Source of the DNA: Acanthochromis polyacanthus
Taxonomy: Eukaryota; Chordata; Actinopteri; Pomacentridae
Reading direction: 5' to 3'
NCBI RefSeq assembly: GCF_021347895.1
Contig: NC_067120.1
Span: 18,895,361-18,959,360, forward strand
DNA: 64,000 nt
This document shows, piece by piece, positions 14,024 to 26,100 of the stretch; position 1 is the stretch's first letter, and each line of letters starts with the position of its first letter. The position numbers and the translations under genes were made by a program. The notes under the pieces were generated by a model, which saw nothing but the letters and a program-made list of their open reading frames with translations, was not told the DNA's origin and searched no databases.

Positions 14024-14565
14024 TTAAAGGCATTATGGAGGATGTTTTTTTTGTTTAATTTGTCTGATTCACATAAAATGAATATACTGACCTTTAGTGG
14101 ACTTGTATGTAGGGTCTCTAAAAGAATAAAAAAAAAAAACTGTGGACATGGCAGGACCTGAAAAACATCAGCCAATCAAAGCGCTCGGACCGAGGCGTTT
14201 GGTTTGCTCCCTTTCCTGTCAATCAAAAATCTTCCGGCTCAGGCCTAATTACGTAGATTACGTACGCCTTGGATTTACGTGTTTTCTGTATGTGTTGCTT
14301 TGCTATAGCTTCGTAGTTAGCTGGCGACTTGTTTTGCTCATCTTTTTTTACATAATGGCAGCTAAAGATCCAGGGGGACCCAGCCACTATGGACCCAGCC
14401 GTAAAAGACAACTTCACGAGTGCTACGCAAGTTTCTGGAGGGGGGCGTTTCTTCATAAATGTTAAGAGGGGGGAGGTTTGAGGGGGGTGAGGGAGAGGTT
14501 GTATGTGCACATGCGCATGCTACGTTCACAGTCGTAGGAAATTAAATCTCCTCCAATGCCTTTAA
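14024..14565. mobile_element. TTAA-flanked MITE, 542 bp
   Basis: The ends form an imperfect inverted repeat: TTAAAGGCATTATGGAGGA on the left, TTAAAGGCATTGGAGGAG on the opposite strand at the right. TTAA at both edges fits the piggyBac-type target site, although TTAA could instead be part of the element. The interior is GC-richer, with an open frame on the plus strand from about 14142 that has no recognised function. No transposase is present. Confidence 0.7.
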
Positions 14566-15929
14566 AGTGCATTAGCACAATAGTACACTGTGCACAAGTT
14601 TACATACTGTCTTTGACAATAAAGTAATTTTACTCCTAAAACAAGGAGGCATTTGATCTGCTTCCAGCTTGTAAAATTTCAAACATTCATAATGACCTGT
14701 AAATTGCCAAAGCCCTCTCCACACTGCTTCATATTGCACAGGAACTGTTTTGTTGTGTGGAGCTGGGTCTTTGTGGTGTATCAGCAATCATCATCAAAAC
14801 AGTCAGCAGCTGGGCATTATGTATGCTGTAATATAGCATGCAACATCTTTTAGGGACAATGTTGGATGTAAAACTGTGGCACATGTGGCCCTCATGCAGA
14901 GGAAATCTCAGCAGGCAAAGGGGAAATGGGAATCAGTGAATGGAAACAGGAAGGGCTCATAACATCAGGTCAAAACAAATACAGCCCAGTCTGAGCAACT
15001 ATATAGTTCAATATCCAAGCCAATTGGACAACTCCTGATCAAACAAATGGGAACACTCGTTTTGAATTTCCAAGTGAATCACACTATAAAAGTGATTTAC
15101 TAAAAAAGGATTTATGGTGCAGCCTTCAATAGTCTTTTTTTCCTACATTCTACTGGTTTGTTTTGGACTAATATGGCTCTGAATGGAAAAATTTCCAAAC
15201 ACAATACAGCTCTGAGCTGCTCAATGTCGGTGAATAAGCTGCACCATGCAATGCAATTTGTATCTCTTTCTCTAAATTCTGGTGAATTATAGAGGGGCTG
15301 CTCAACTGACATTAGCAATCCAAATCTTTTTGACTCCACATCAACTGAAAGTAAATAAGCTTAGCCGCCAATCAAACACAAGTCCAAATAGTGACATATT
15401 ACAGCGGATTAGCCACACAGTTGTATGGATATAGTAGACTGACTTGAAAACTAAGCTTCCAGATGTTATTAGGTCTTCCTAGTGAGACGAATCACAAACT
15501 GGAACTTCAGAAGTCACTTTGGCAATAATAAAACCAGCTGCTTTCATTTCTACACAGAATATTTTAGATACACAGTCTAGGAGAGACTGCTTCCACTCTT
15601 TACAGCTGCTGTTGTGCAGCTGATTCAGAACAAGTAATTAGAGCTGTTCATTATTTCCCCACACTTCATTGCACTGTAAATTTAATTTGAAATTAATGTT
15701 CTTGTTGTCTAAAACTGTCAACTCTGTGGCACTTTAAGCTGTGGTGTGTGTCTAGAACTTGACAAATGAAAGGAAAGAACAGAGTAGGGAAAGGCACATA
15801 CCTGTGTATATGAGGTTCCCGTGTATATTAGGTTACTTTAAGTGTTCTCAAAGAGCAGAGTGACCTGAATATTCATGAAACTGGCTGCCAGACCAACACT
15901 TTGAGAAATGAGGGGTGAATGCAGCAAAA
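14566..15929. other. Non-coding sequence, no gene recognised
   Basis: AT-rich, without coding signals or an identifiable repeat family. It lies beyond the 3' end of hmg20a. Confidence 0.45.
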
Positions 15930-16350
15930 ACAGAGCAGTCCTCAAAGAAAACCAGCTCCACAGGACTGAGCCTAAGGGCCGTGATTCACCTCTTAGCATG
16001 ACAATGAGCCTGAGTATATAGCCAGCACAATGCCAGAGTGGCAGTGGCACAAGGCAGTGTCAGGCTTAAAACTCCCATAGAACGTCTGTGGAGAGACCTG
16101 AAGATTGCAGCTAAATTGGCAGCCTCTTCCTATCCACAATGACGTGTAACAGGATCTGCCAGGAAGAATGAAAACTGTCTAAATCCAAGTGTGCAAAGCT
16201 TTAAGATCCATACCTATATAGGGTCAAAGCTGTAACTGCTGAAAGAGGAGCTTCTATGTAAAAACTAAGAATTAGAATATTTAGGAAATAAGAGATTTCA
16301 GTTTTTTTCTTCTAATAAATTTGCAAAAAAAATCTATAAAAACCTTTTTC
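15930..16350 (+). mobile_element. Tc1-like transposon relic, 3' part
   Basis: The segment aligns in order with the C-terminal catalytic half of a Tc1 transposase gene and its 3' flank: a degraded 'DNDPEH-TA-TMPEW' region at about 15998-16040, the words for 'PIERLWRDLKIA' at about 16076-16115, then the AT-rich tail around 16290-16345 typical of this family. Many frame breaks show it is dead. No right inverted repeat is recognisable. Confidence 0.75.
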
Positions 16351-16642
16351 TTTGTTACCATGGTTTGAGTGTGTGAGTGTGTTTGATGTGCAAAATGGAA
16401 ATGTAATCAACTTTAAATGGAATCTATAGCAGAATAAAGCGTGCAAACATTTATTGGTCTGATTATTAACCTGCTATATTAACTACACTAACGTTAAGAG
16501 AGATTTTGAAAAGATAAACCAAGAAATCTAGGGCAGTGGTACCCAGTGTATCTAACTTTGATTTTCATTTCGGTGCAAACATATCCCCCAGCCTGTCATG
16601 GAGCTCTCAAAATAAACGTAATGCTCACTTGATGTAAATACA

Positions 16643-16648
16643 TTTATT
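16643..16648 (-). terminator. Distal polyadenylation signal candidate for hmg20a
   Basis: AATAAA on the minus strand about 720 bases after the hmg20a stop codon. It would give a 3' untranslated region of roughly 0.75 kb. Confidence 0.45.
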
Positions 16649-17291
16649 GAAAACACAAACACTTTATCACACAGGAAAAAAAAATACATGGCACATGTTT
16701 TTCTTCAACAGAGCATGAAAAAAGGCAGTCTGATCAACAATTTTTCTTGGATATGATGAGTACAAAGTCACTGACAACAATTTTGGATAATGGTTTAGAT
16801 ATTGTTGTGCATTTGCTATAAATTGGATGGTGGAGATGGAACAGGAACGATAATGACAGAGAACTGCTTCATGTCCTGTCGTCTGATTACATTATAAAAC
16901 AAACTACAGCTATATTAATAAAGCATGACCAGAGTTTAAAAAAAAATATGTAAAAAATAATAAATAAATATGAGGCGCTACATCACCTTCACCTATATCA
17001 CCTTAGCAGAGTAATAAAAGATGCTTCAAACTCAACTGGGATGACAGATTGACAAGAAGATTCAACGTCAAGGAGCAAGGCATCGAACTGGAATGAGCAT
17101 CTACTTAACGTCGCTGTGAATCACAATCCATCATGTCAGCTGAACTTGGTCCAATTATCTAGGTCAGAAAACAGCAAAAGACAGGCTCAAAATTCATTCA
17201 CAGCAGAAATTTTTAAAAAAAATCCAGCACCGCTGAAAATTAAAACACCCAGAACTGACAATAAATGAATCTTGAGGATAGGCGTTTACAT

Positions 17292-17297
17292 TTTATT
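17292..17297 (-). terminator. Proximal polyadenylation signal candidate for hmg20a
   Basis: AATAAA on the minus strand about 70 bases after the hmg20a stop codon. Together with the distal signal it offers a choice of short or long 3' untranslated region. Confidence 0.45.
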
Positions 17298-17368
17298 TGA
17301 TAAGTAATTAGTTTCGACTCTAAATTTAACTGAAGCTATAAAAGCCTTCTGTCCAAACGAAGCAGTTC

Positions 17369-20300
17369 TTACCTGTCCAGACGGTTCACCACATCTCTCA
17401 CAGTGTTGATGAGATTCTCATGTTCTTGGGGGTTACTGACAATGATGCTGTGAAGCCTCTTCATGTAGGAGTCAATCGTTTCAAGAGTGGGCGTCTCTCC
17501 ACTGCCTGCAGAGCAATGAGTATGCCAAGTTAGCACTGTAAGAAAAGGAAATGTTGAAGTACTTTGTTTTCCCCAAATTTGTTCACTGGGTAGCAGAAAT
17601 TCTTCAAATGTTACATTTTATTCACTGCCCGTTATGTCTCTCAAATTGGGGCAGGAAACACTGTTAGGTGAATATGTTTTAGTGTCTTGCTGTATTTAGT
17701 AAACAGCTCAGCCTGTTACAGAAAGAATTATGGCTAGTGCAGACTGGTGAATGTTTAAAGTTTTCTTAACAAATGACAAAAACAGCATTTCAAGCATTTC
17801 TGCTGGAAAATTTCCAGACTGAACTGTGAATTGTGTGCAACGTTGCTTCTTTGTCAAAACTGTACTACTACAAAACAGAAAAATAAAAAAATATCAGGCA
17901 GGTTCTATCTCAAATCACTTCTAGTTAACCTTTAAAATGAAGCCAATTACTGTACATGGCATAATTACAGAAAAAAACACAAAGGCCACCTTCTGTAAAC
18001 TCAGAGTTAAACATGTTCAGACTGAGATGAGGCCTTGATGTTGCCAGTTAATAATGTTTTGACACTTTCGCCACTTGAGAAACTACCAGAGAGCTTCCCT
18101 GAGGGCAGACCTAGGTGGTTTTTGCAACCATGTTTCACTGTGAAGCTCTTATAAAATAATTCCAGAGGTGTTATGTCAATTTCTGTCTCTCTCTTCTGCA
18201 AGAAAGAAATTCAAACAGGCGTGGAAGAAACTTGCAAGAGAAATCTAGTGGGTGTGACCTCAGTGTAGACTCTGAATGTGCATACAACAAGTACAGAGGG
18301 AGAACAGATTTCTTAAATTTAAATAACAACAGGTTAATATTAGGAAGGACTGACAGGCTGATGTACATGACCAGTGCCTAAAAGAACAGTAAGTGGTTGC
18401 TGTTTAAATATGTGGATCTAAGGAGAGAGATGCTGGAGATCAAAGCCCAGTAAATACACTGCGGATGTACGCCTACAGTTTCATGTAATAGCTTACTACA
18501 TCGTTTGTTGTGTCTGGGGATGAATTACTGATGTAAGATATTGAGTCAATACCAGTTTATAATGTAAACTAATCAATATCTGCACACTCTAGGTCAAATG
18601 GCTGCTTTGGAGACATTTATTGAATTTCAATTTCAGTCGTTCATTTGTGTTGAAAAAGAAAGAAATACGGCAGATAAGTTTGCTCTATCTTGTGAGCACA
18701 CAGTATTGAGAAAGCAACTTTTTACATGGACTTGTTGTGGCACATTTGCCTTGCTGAATGAAGCCACACTGGTACTGGCTGCTCTCACCTGGCAGAGGTA
18801 CAGCAGAGAAACTGGAGGTGAGGGCCTGGCGGAGGGTCTCCAGGTGCTGGTGGAGGAGCCCGTTGCGTCCCCTCTCTTGCATGACGTCGCCTTCCAGCCG
18901 TTCGACAGCTCCGCGCATGCTCTCCACGTGCTTCTGCAGGGCCGCGTTACGCTCCTCATACTCCATGTTGGTCTTACGCAGCTGCCGCATCTCAGCCTCA
19001 CGCGCTGTTGAGAAAAACACGAACGGAGAAAGCGCCACAGTGATAGATCAGAGGCGAGCTCCGGGGAGATGATCCAGCTAGACACGGGAGTTTGGTGCCG
19101 TGATCAATTTTTAATTTGCTCAGAGAGTTTAAGACGTCAGTGAGTTCAGGGGGCTGAGGAACTATTCTGGGATGGTGGAGCGCTAAATAGAAAAGTTCTT
19201 ACAAGGTAGCAGAGGAATGTGTTTAGAAACACTCAGACAAATGGAAGTTTAAAACAGTCAGAGCACACAAAGTACAAAGTCTTTCTCAACAAGATGGCCA
19301 GCTGTGCTCCAGCTCTTTACCTTTGCTGTGGTTGAGAAACTCCTCTGTGAAGATTGGTATGTCAAACACAGTTCTGTCCTTTCCCTCTGCATCCTTCTGT
19401 TGAAAGCCAGAGACAGTAAGAGAGGGGGGGGAATAAGCTGCACACTGAACACATTTGGCCACACAGACTGACAGCGAGAGGTGGTCATTTATCTAGCTAG
19501 GTTGTGGGTGGGTAATTGATTTCATACCTGGCCACAGGGAAAATGCAGTGATACGGTTTAAGGAATGAGGAGGTAGAGGTAATTTCATCACTGGTGCTTC
19601 AACGATATCAAAGGCTGCAAATGGTTGGCAATAAATATGCAATAAAAATGTGTTTCAAAATAGAAACACAAGACACAGCTCGGGTTTCATTCCCCCCTCT
19701 GAAAGAATGCACCATCATTCCTCATGTCTTAACATAATTGTATCAGTGCTGAGTCCCAGGGCTTTTGAAATCTAGAGGGAAGACACTGGTAGTCCCACAG
19801 GACTGCTGCTTCCAATAAAGTCACCTTGGCTGTGGCCCTCCAGTTTATACGAAAAGATTTACAAAGGAAAACCTCTTAATTACATGCAAAACTTTATAAA
19901 AATGAATTACACACTTAGTACAAGCCAAGTGTTTGGCTCACAAGCACAGCACCAAAGCAGATTAACCCAGCTTTAGCGATGCAACAATGAGCACTTAATG
20001 TGTAGAGCAAGAGGAGGGCAAACACAACAGATTTACAGTCCTCCATGGAAAGAAGAGCAAAAACAAACTAGATTAGACAAAGTCACAATTAGCAAAATTA
20101 GTGAAATGTTGATCTTTGAATAATTTCTTTATTTGAAATTTTACTCTAAAGTCAATTCTGATCTTTTTCACAAACTCTAATAAGGAAGATATTTTACATA
20201 AATATTGTGAATGTGATTCACTATGATTTTTCATGGTCACACACACGCTGAAACATTTTACGACCGCATATTTCATGCATCTACAAAACACAAACAAATT

Positions 20301-23300
20301 GTTCTCTGACAGTTTGTAGCACCTCCCTACACATCTCGACAGTGCCTAAAACGCATGCTGACTTCACACATAAAATGCTTGCGTCTTTCCCATCCCCTTA
20401 CTCTTTATCAAGAAAAGTAAACTGTTAGCCGGAAAGAGCCACTGACCTCGTGCAGAGCCTCGTTGGCTACCTGGTGTCCAACATCTGGAGAGGAAGGAAG
20501 GAATAAAGAGAGATGACAGCAGATGATTCATTATTTCTCTGGTGCAGCGTGCCTTCACCACATCGTGAACTAATAGAATGAATACAAGTAATCCCAAAAA
20601 AATCCCCTCACTGCACTTTATGTTATGAATCAACTGAAATGAGGCAGCGCATCCAGTTCAGTGGAAAAGTTTCTCACATTTGCTTGCCAGGGCAGGGCTG
20701 TTGATGTGACTGACGTTTTTCAGACTTAGAATATTTACAGGAACAGATGATGCAAACCATATGCAGTTTCAGCAAAGTGACGGCTCCTTGGCATTAAGTT
20801 GAACTGTTCTTATAGCCTGTGCTGTAAACTTAAAAAGCATCCTTTCCTTTAAATTTCCATTGACTGAGCAAACCAACAGTGAGTTAGGACTTTCAACCAA
20901 AAAATGAAAAATTCATGCTGCAATTAAAATGACCAAATAGGAAGTATTTTCAGTGTGAGTACTCCAAAGATTTCCAAGCCTTAGTGGAGTTTGTGGTATG
21001 TTCTATCTGATGTTCATGCATTACTTCTTCCTCTCTCTCATTTAAATTTAGGCAGCTACACATGTAAGCATCTATAAACAGTTGCTTAATAATATCAGAC
21101 TCTTTAAAATTCCCTGCTCGGGGGCTCGGTAAAGGTCAAAACTAAATTTTTTAAAACAGAAGAGAGATCCAAAACTTCAATTTATACATCTACACTTGTG
21201 TAAAACTGTGTTTAAAAGAAACCAGAAACCACAAAGACATTCACAATACTTCCCTTACTGCATTGCATGACTTTAATTGCAGTTTCAAGTTCATTTGAGT
21301 CATCCTGTCTAGACTAAGTTTGTCCATCAAACAATGACTGGCTTATCCAAATATCATCAAAGATAGGAAGTATCTCACTTGCCAATCCCTTTCCACATAG
21401 TTGGCTTTAAAAATAACGGTGGGCTAGCTGCCAAACTTGCTATTTTCAGTGGTTCCCTGCTGCTTTTCTAGCCAGATCTCACCTCCCCTGTGCCTCTTGC
21501 CCTTCTGCTTCTCCTGGACCTTCCTGGTGAAATGTTTGTAGGCTTCTGTCTTCTGGTACTTCTCCAGCTCCCTCATGTAGCGCTCCTTATCTCGCTCTGC
21601 CTCGTCCAAGTATCGCTGCAGAGACAAGAAAGAAAGGTGAGAAGAGCTGTGTAGACTCAGCCAAAAAGGAGCAAAATGAGATCTGGCTGAACACGATGAA
21701 GGAGGATTGTGGGTGAGATGTCACGACGAGCGTAATTACTCCTGTGTTCCTGCATTATGTTGCTGTAATTATTCCTAATCAGGATTAGTTCCTTTCAAAA
21801 GACAAAATCAGTAATTTCCAATATTAATAACCCACATTCCCTGAATTCCTCTGACAAAAATGCATCTGGTAATACAATTAGAAGAAAATACACAAAAAAA
21901 AGCATCTTCAGTTAAAGATCTTGTAACAGCATACTTACTAACAGCTATAAACTGTAAGCGAAACACAACATGTAACAAACCCGCAGCAAAATTGTCGGGG
22001 CTGTATCCCACTTTTAGATCTGCAAAGAAAACATGTGCAGACATTTCACATCTTCTCGGGAAAGATGAGCAAGTAAAACTTCTGTGGTAGTTCACATAAG
22101 GTATTCTGTAAAATGAAAAGTGATGCATCAAGGCTGGTATTACAACAAATATAGCAGCATAGTTACATTTCTACAATTGCAAATTTTGCATCAAAACATA
22201 AACTACATAAAATACTTTGAGATGAACTATAATGCAAGCTAAAACTTGTTCCAAATGAGTATGATTGTGCTGATTTTTGTTCTGCTGTGCTTTGAAAGGG
22301 GTATCCAAGTTTTCCTGGCTGAAGGACAGCGGTATCATTAAAACATCTTTGCAGCGGATTGGAAATTCTCGTTAAAATCTGCCCGAACATGACTGTAATA
22401 ATGTTTCTATCATTACAAGAAGGCAAGTTTATCTGTCTCCTGCTATTCGCAGCTCAGCTGAGGATATAACTAGGACACAATGCAAGATACCATCAAACTA
22501 CGGCAACGCTGTCTGAGAAAAGATGTCAGACGGTTTCCCAACGTAGTTATGCGTAAGCTGGTGTTTGTCAGCTCCAAAACACTGACACTATGGACTACAC
22601 TGACACGATGGACTCTACACGCTTTGGTTCTTTCACTGCTTTTGTGCACAGCGAAAAATGAGATGAAAGTCTCTGCTCGTTTCAGACATTGTTAAGTCTG
22701 CCTGGGACAAACCTTAAGTGTTGGCATGCTGCATATGAATATTTCAGTCCAGTCCTTTGGGGCACTGTTGCAGTGACTGAAAGCCAAAAGAAACACTACC
22801 TTGTTGATTAAAAACCTAAACAGACTTCTGGTGCTGGCCACTCCTGCCTCTGGTCTATTTATTTTCTTCCACTTTTCTTTCAAAAGCCCTAACTGTTTAT
22901 TATTGCTGTACTGATTAACGTGAAAACCTGTGTCACACACTAGGTGGGAATGAAAGAAACGCTTCGACGCATTTCTCTTCACAGCCGTGCTTTCAGCGTG
23001 TAATCCTGTCTGGAACATCTTCACTGACCTGCTTCTCCTCGGGGGGCAGCTTGCTCCACTCGTTGCCCAGCATCCTTGTAATCTCTGGAAAGGGCACGTC
23101 TGGACGCTCCGCCCGTAGCTGCTCCCGTCTGTCGTTCATGAAGCGAACGTAGCCTGTGAGGGGGGCCTTGGGTGCGTTGCTGTCCTTCATTGGCTTCTTC
23201 CTCTTCCTCCCCTTGGTCCAGCTGCCACGTCGGGGTTTCTGCGAGGACAACAAAAACAGATACTTTTAGAAGGTTGAGGTAGCAGTTCCACACATGATGC

Positions 23301-23453
23301 ACTGGCGAGACTTTCATGGAGTTTGAACTGGAAAAACTGATACATACACTACCATTCTAAAGTTTGGGGTCACTTAGAAATGTCCGTATTTTTGAAAGAA
23401 AGGCTTTTTCTTCAATGAAAATAGCATTAAATTAATCAGAAATACAGTCTACA

Positions 23454-23506
<53 letters not shown>

Positions 23507-23825
23507 CTATTCTAACTGGAAATGGCTGATTTTTAATGAGATATCCACACACAGGTACAGGGCCAATTCCAGCAACCATCACTCCTGTCCTGTGTTCTAA
23601 ATAGTACATTGTGTTAGCTAATCAAGTTGAAAGTCTAACTGATGATTAGAAAACCCTTGTGCAATTATGTTAGCACATGAATAAAAGTGTGAGTTTTCAT
23701 GGTGACCCCCAATTTTGAACAGTAACGTATGTCATTTCATATGCGTGTTCACCTCTTACCTCATCTCCGTTTCTCTGGCTGTTGTTGTCGGCATTGTTTC
23801 CAGGAGAACCGGTCTGCTCTTCCAT
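17369..23825 (-). CDS. hmg20a: HMG20A-like HMG-box chromatin protein (7 coding exons)
   Basis: Coding exons on the minus strand, in transcript order: 23825-23760, 23238-23029, 21615-21483, 20484-20447, 19396-19321, 19004-18789, 17505-17369. All introns are GT-AG and the phases join into 291 residues ending NRLDR. A basic segment KGRKRKKP lies at residues 31-38. One HMG box covers about 45-113 ([20 protein letters not shown] onward). The conserved stretch [16 protein letters not shown] is at 159-174, and a coiled coil at about 175-240 ([10 protein letters not shown] onward). In mammals HMG20A (iBRAF) binds DNA, pairs with the paralogue HMG20B and works with LSD1-CoREST and MLL complexes in neuronal gene control. 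The box and C-terminus resemble HMG20A more than HMG20B. The model is shorter at the N-terminus than human (347 aa). The exon with the start ATG has an acceptor-like CATAG a few bases upstream, so a 5' non-coding or further N-terminal exon probably exists. Intron 1 is mostly a MITE. Confidence 0.96.
23345..23729 (-). mobile_element. Tc1-type MITE, copy 1, inside hmg20a intron 1
   Basis: Left and right ends are inverted versions of a terminus with the words AGTTTGGGGTCAC and GGTGACCCCCAATTTTGAAC, each bordered by TA. Two further copies lie at 42687-43046 and 45221-45581 in the opposite orientation. The centre has a TA microsatellite of about 40 bases (23458-23500). No transposase is present. 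The element fills most of the 521-base intron. Confidence 0.85.
23458..23500. repeat. (TA)n microsatellite
   Basis: Uninterrupted alternating TA of about 40 bases within the intron-1 MITE. It is likely polymorphic in length. Confidence 0.95.
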
Positions 23826-25300
23826 GACTACTATGAATAGAGAGAAATAGAATAGATGTTAGAATGCAGAACCTCTTCTACCAATATGGTAACAGCGATA
23901 AGCCTAATTGTCATTACAAGAGCTGTAACAACCACTGATTAAGTGAGGTGAGGGTTGTGCTATCTGAGACACAGGTGCTCCTCAAACATGGGTTAAGCAT
24001 CCTGAGACGGGGCTGATCTGGGGAAAAGAGGGATCGTCCACGGGAATGTTGCACAGCCAGGAAACGGACAGCAGACGGTTCCTTGTGTAGCTGTATCAAC
24101 TTCTCTGCTGGTCTTACAAAAACCCCACCCAGTCTTGGCTCAAAACCTCCAACTGTCCAGCCACGTTTCCTCTAATAGAAATGTCTTGCTGCTATCAATC
24201 ATTATTGAGCAAATGAATAAAATACACACATAATCTTCACTTATCTGATGCTAAGATGGCCTATTTTCAACAACACGAGTATTGTGTAAGCATTGGCTCA
24301 TACTTAGAGAGAAGAGAACATCTACAGGCTAAAACACTGGAAAAAATGTGTTTTCTAACTGAACTTCCGCTTTCACTCATCTCTATAGTGACTTTGTAAT
24401 CACAACATCAGTGTTAGAAAAACGGCTGACCAGCATGAAATAAAAATAGACTCTCAAAGCAATCAAAACAATCAAAATTAATTGAGAGCGCATCGAATTC
24501 AACTGTGTGCCGACGTAGAGTACTTGCAGACACACAGCTCAGGTCGAGCTCTGAAATTAGAAGCCATATCATGTGTTTTCACCTATGACCTCTTCCTTCT
24601 AAATCACAATGTGGGAAGCAAGCTCCTGCATCCTGGATGTGGTTTCTGCCCCCCTGCCACTGAATACTGCATGAGAAGTCACAGAGGAATTAGCCAGTCT
24701 ACCACAAAAAGTTCTTTTGGGAAAACCTTAACAAACAGTTAACATAAGCAGGATTTCCTTTCAGACATTTTTGCGATGCCTCAGCTCAGCTCCTCAGAAA
24801 CAAACAGTGATTGTAACACCTATGAATGGCTTCATCCCTGATGCTGCTGAACAAAAGGGGTCCTGTCCTGTCATTCTCTTGAGGTCATGTCAGCAAACCT
24901 AAGACACAAACTTTACTTTACGAACGTGTGGTCAGGACCATAAGGCACTGAGGTGTACCTACGGTCTCAAAAGCTTTAAAGAAAGAAAGATCATGCAGAC
25001 ATTCTCAGTGCCGGAAATACTCTGCTGAGACCTAATAAAACGTCTATGCTGCAGTGCCACCTGCTGGATCAGAGCACACAATGCATGATGTACAGCTTGA
25101 ATGTATGGAGTTCAACTTGGACACACTTATTTATTACACTGTGTGCGACACAACGTGATGTTTTAGAGTTTCACTGTCTTCACAGTGGGCTTTAAAAAAA
25201 GCACCACACACATTTAAACAGTATAAATCTCACTACTTATCTCACGTGCTACAAGATGCTATTATCCGAGCCATAAATCCCCAACTAGGCTAACCTCGCT
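23826..25300. other. 5' flank of hmg20a, likely UTR/first intron
   Basis: The acceptor-like sequence directly upstream of the start codon implies that this stretch is transcribed as an intron between a non-coding first exon and the first coding exon. No further coding exon with a fitting donor could be chosen confidently. A CTCF-like motif lies at 25056-25067. Confidence 0.4.
25056..25067 (-). promoter_or_regulatory. CTCF-like core motif
   Basis: GCCACCTGCTGG fits the reverse form of the CTCF core at every position, and the four bases to its left also fit the extended consensus. It lies about 1.2 kb upstream of the hmg20a start codon. Confidence 0.4.
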
Positions 25301-26100
25301 GCACGGTATCAAGTGCCATCACAGACTTAGAATGTGGTTATTCCTGTAATTAACAAACTAGAGAAATTGCATTAAATGCTACAACGGCTTGCTATATTAG
25401 CATATTGCGCTCCCAGATAGTTGACATTGCCTCATGCATAACGCTTTAGCAAAGCGTCGTAAACATTAATGTTAAGCTAATACAAGCAAGAGGTCGGGTC
25501 TCCAACTTAAAATTTCAATACACAGGCCCCTGAGTGTTCAACTTCACATTCATCTCACGTTATGTTACATGTTGACGTGAAACATGACTGAGAAGTAAAC
25601 GAAATTTATAGCCCATATAAGCAGCTAGCAAGCTGCACCGTTACTGGCTACCGTCACCAATATTACCTAATGCTAACATACACCAGCTAGCTAATGTAAA
25701 CTTTTAACAGCTAAGCTCAATAAACGGCGTCGTTTCATGCCACTACTGTTAATTGTAAAAAAAATTAAACACCCTTAAATTATAATTTGCATAGGCCACA
25801 GTCAAGCACAAGCACATTTAACTGCTATGCTAAGAGCTAGCCGTGACGCTAGCTTGCGTTAGCACCTAGTTAGCAAGCTGTTAGCTAGCAGATAACCTAT
25901 TGTTTTTGTGATTATGCTATCGGAAACATCAATGGGTAATATATTAAACGTGCTTACTGTAAAACTCAAGCAGCACACACTAACCTTATATAACGTAATC
26001 CGTAGCTGTACCTGCCCAAATTATTTTCCTAATCAAAACAATACAGCAGCCTCTCAATAGAATAGCACTACATAGAAAGGCCAATGGCTAACGTTATGTA
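25300..26100 (-). promoter_or_regulatory. Probable hmg20a promoter/first non-coding exon region
   Basis: This region upstream of the coding start has more CpG dinucleotides than its surroundings and repeated GCTAGC/GTTAGC words, densest at 25620-25890. A CCAAT box within GGCCAATGGC lies at 26081-26085. These are promoter-like features, but no TATA box, TSS or donor can be fixed by eye. If fish synteny follows human, a divergent neighbour (peak1) could share the region. Confidence 0.35.

Noticed and set aside
14142..14465. 107-codon plus-strand frame
   Set aside because: It lies wholly inside the TTAA-edged MITE and has no recognised domain.
18633..19085. Overlapping 104-150 codon frames on both strands
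   Set aside because: Only the frame reading [11 protein letters not shown] continues hmg20a. The others are shadows of that exon.
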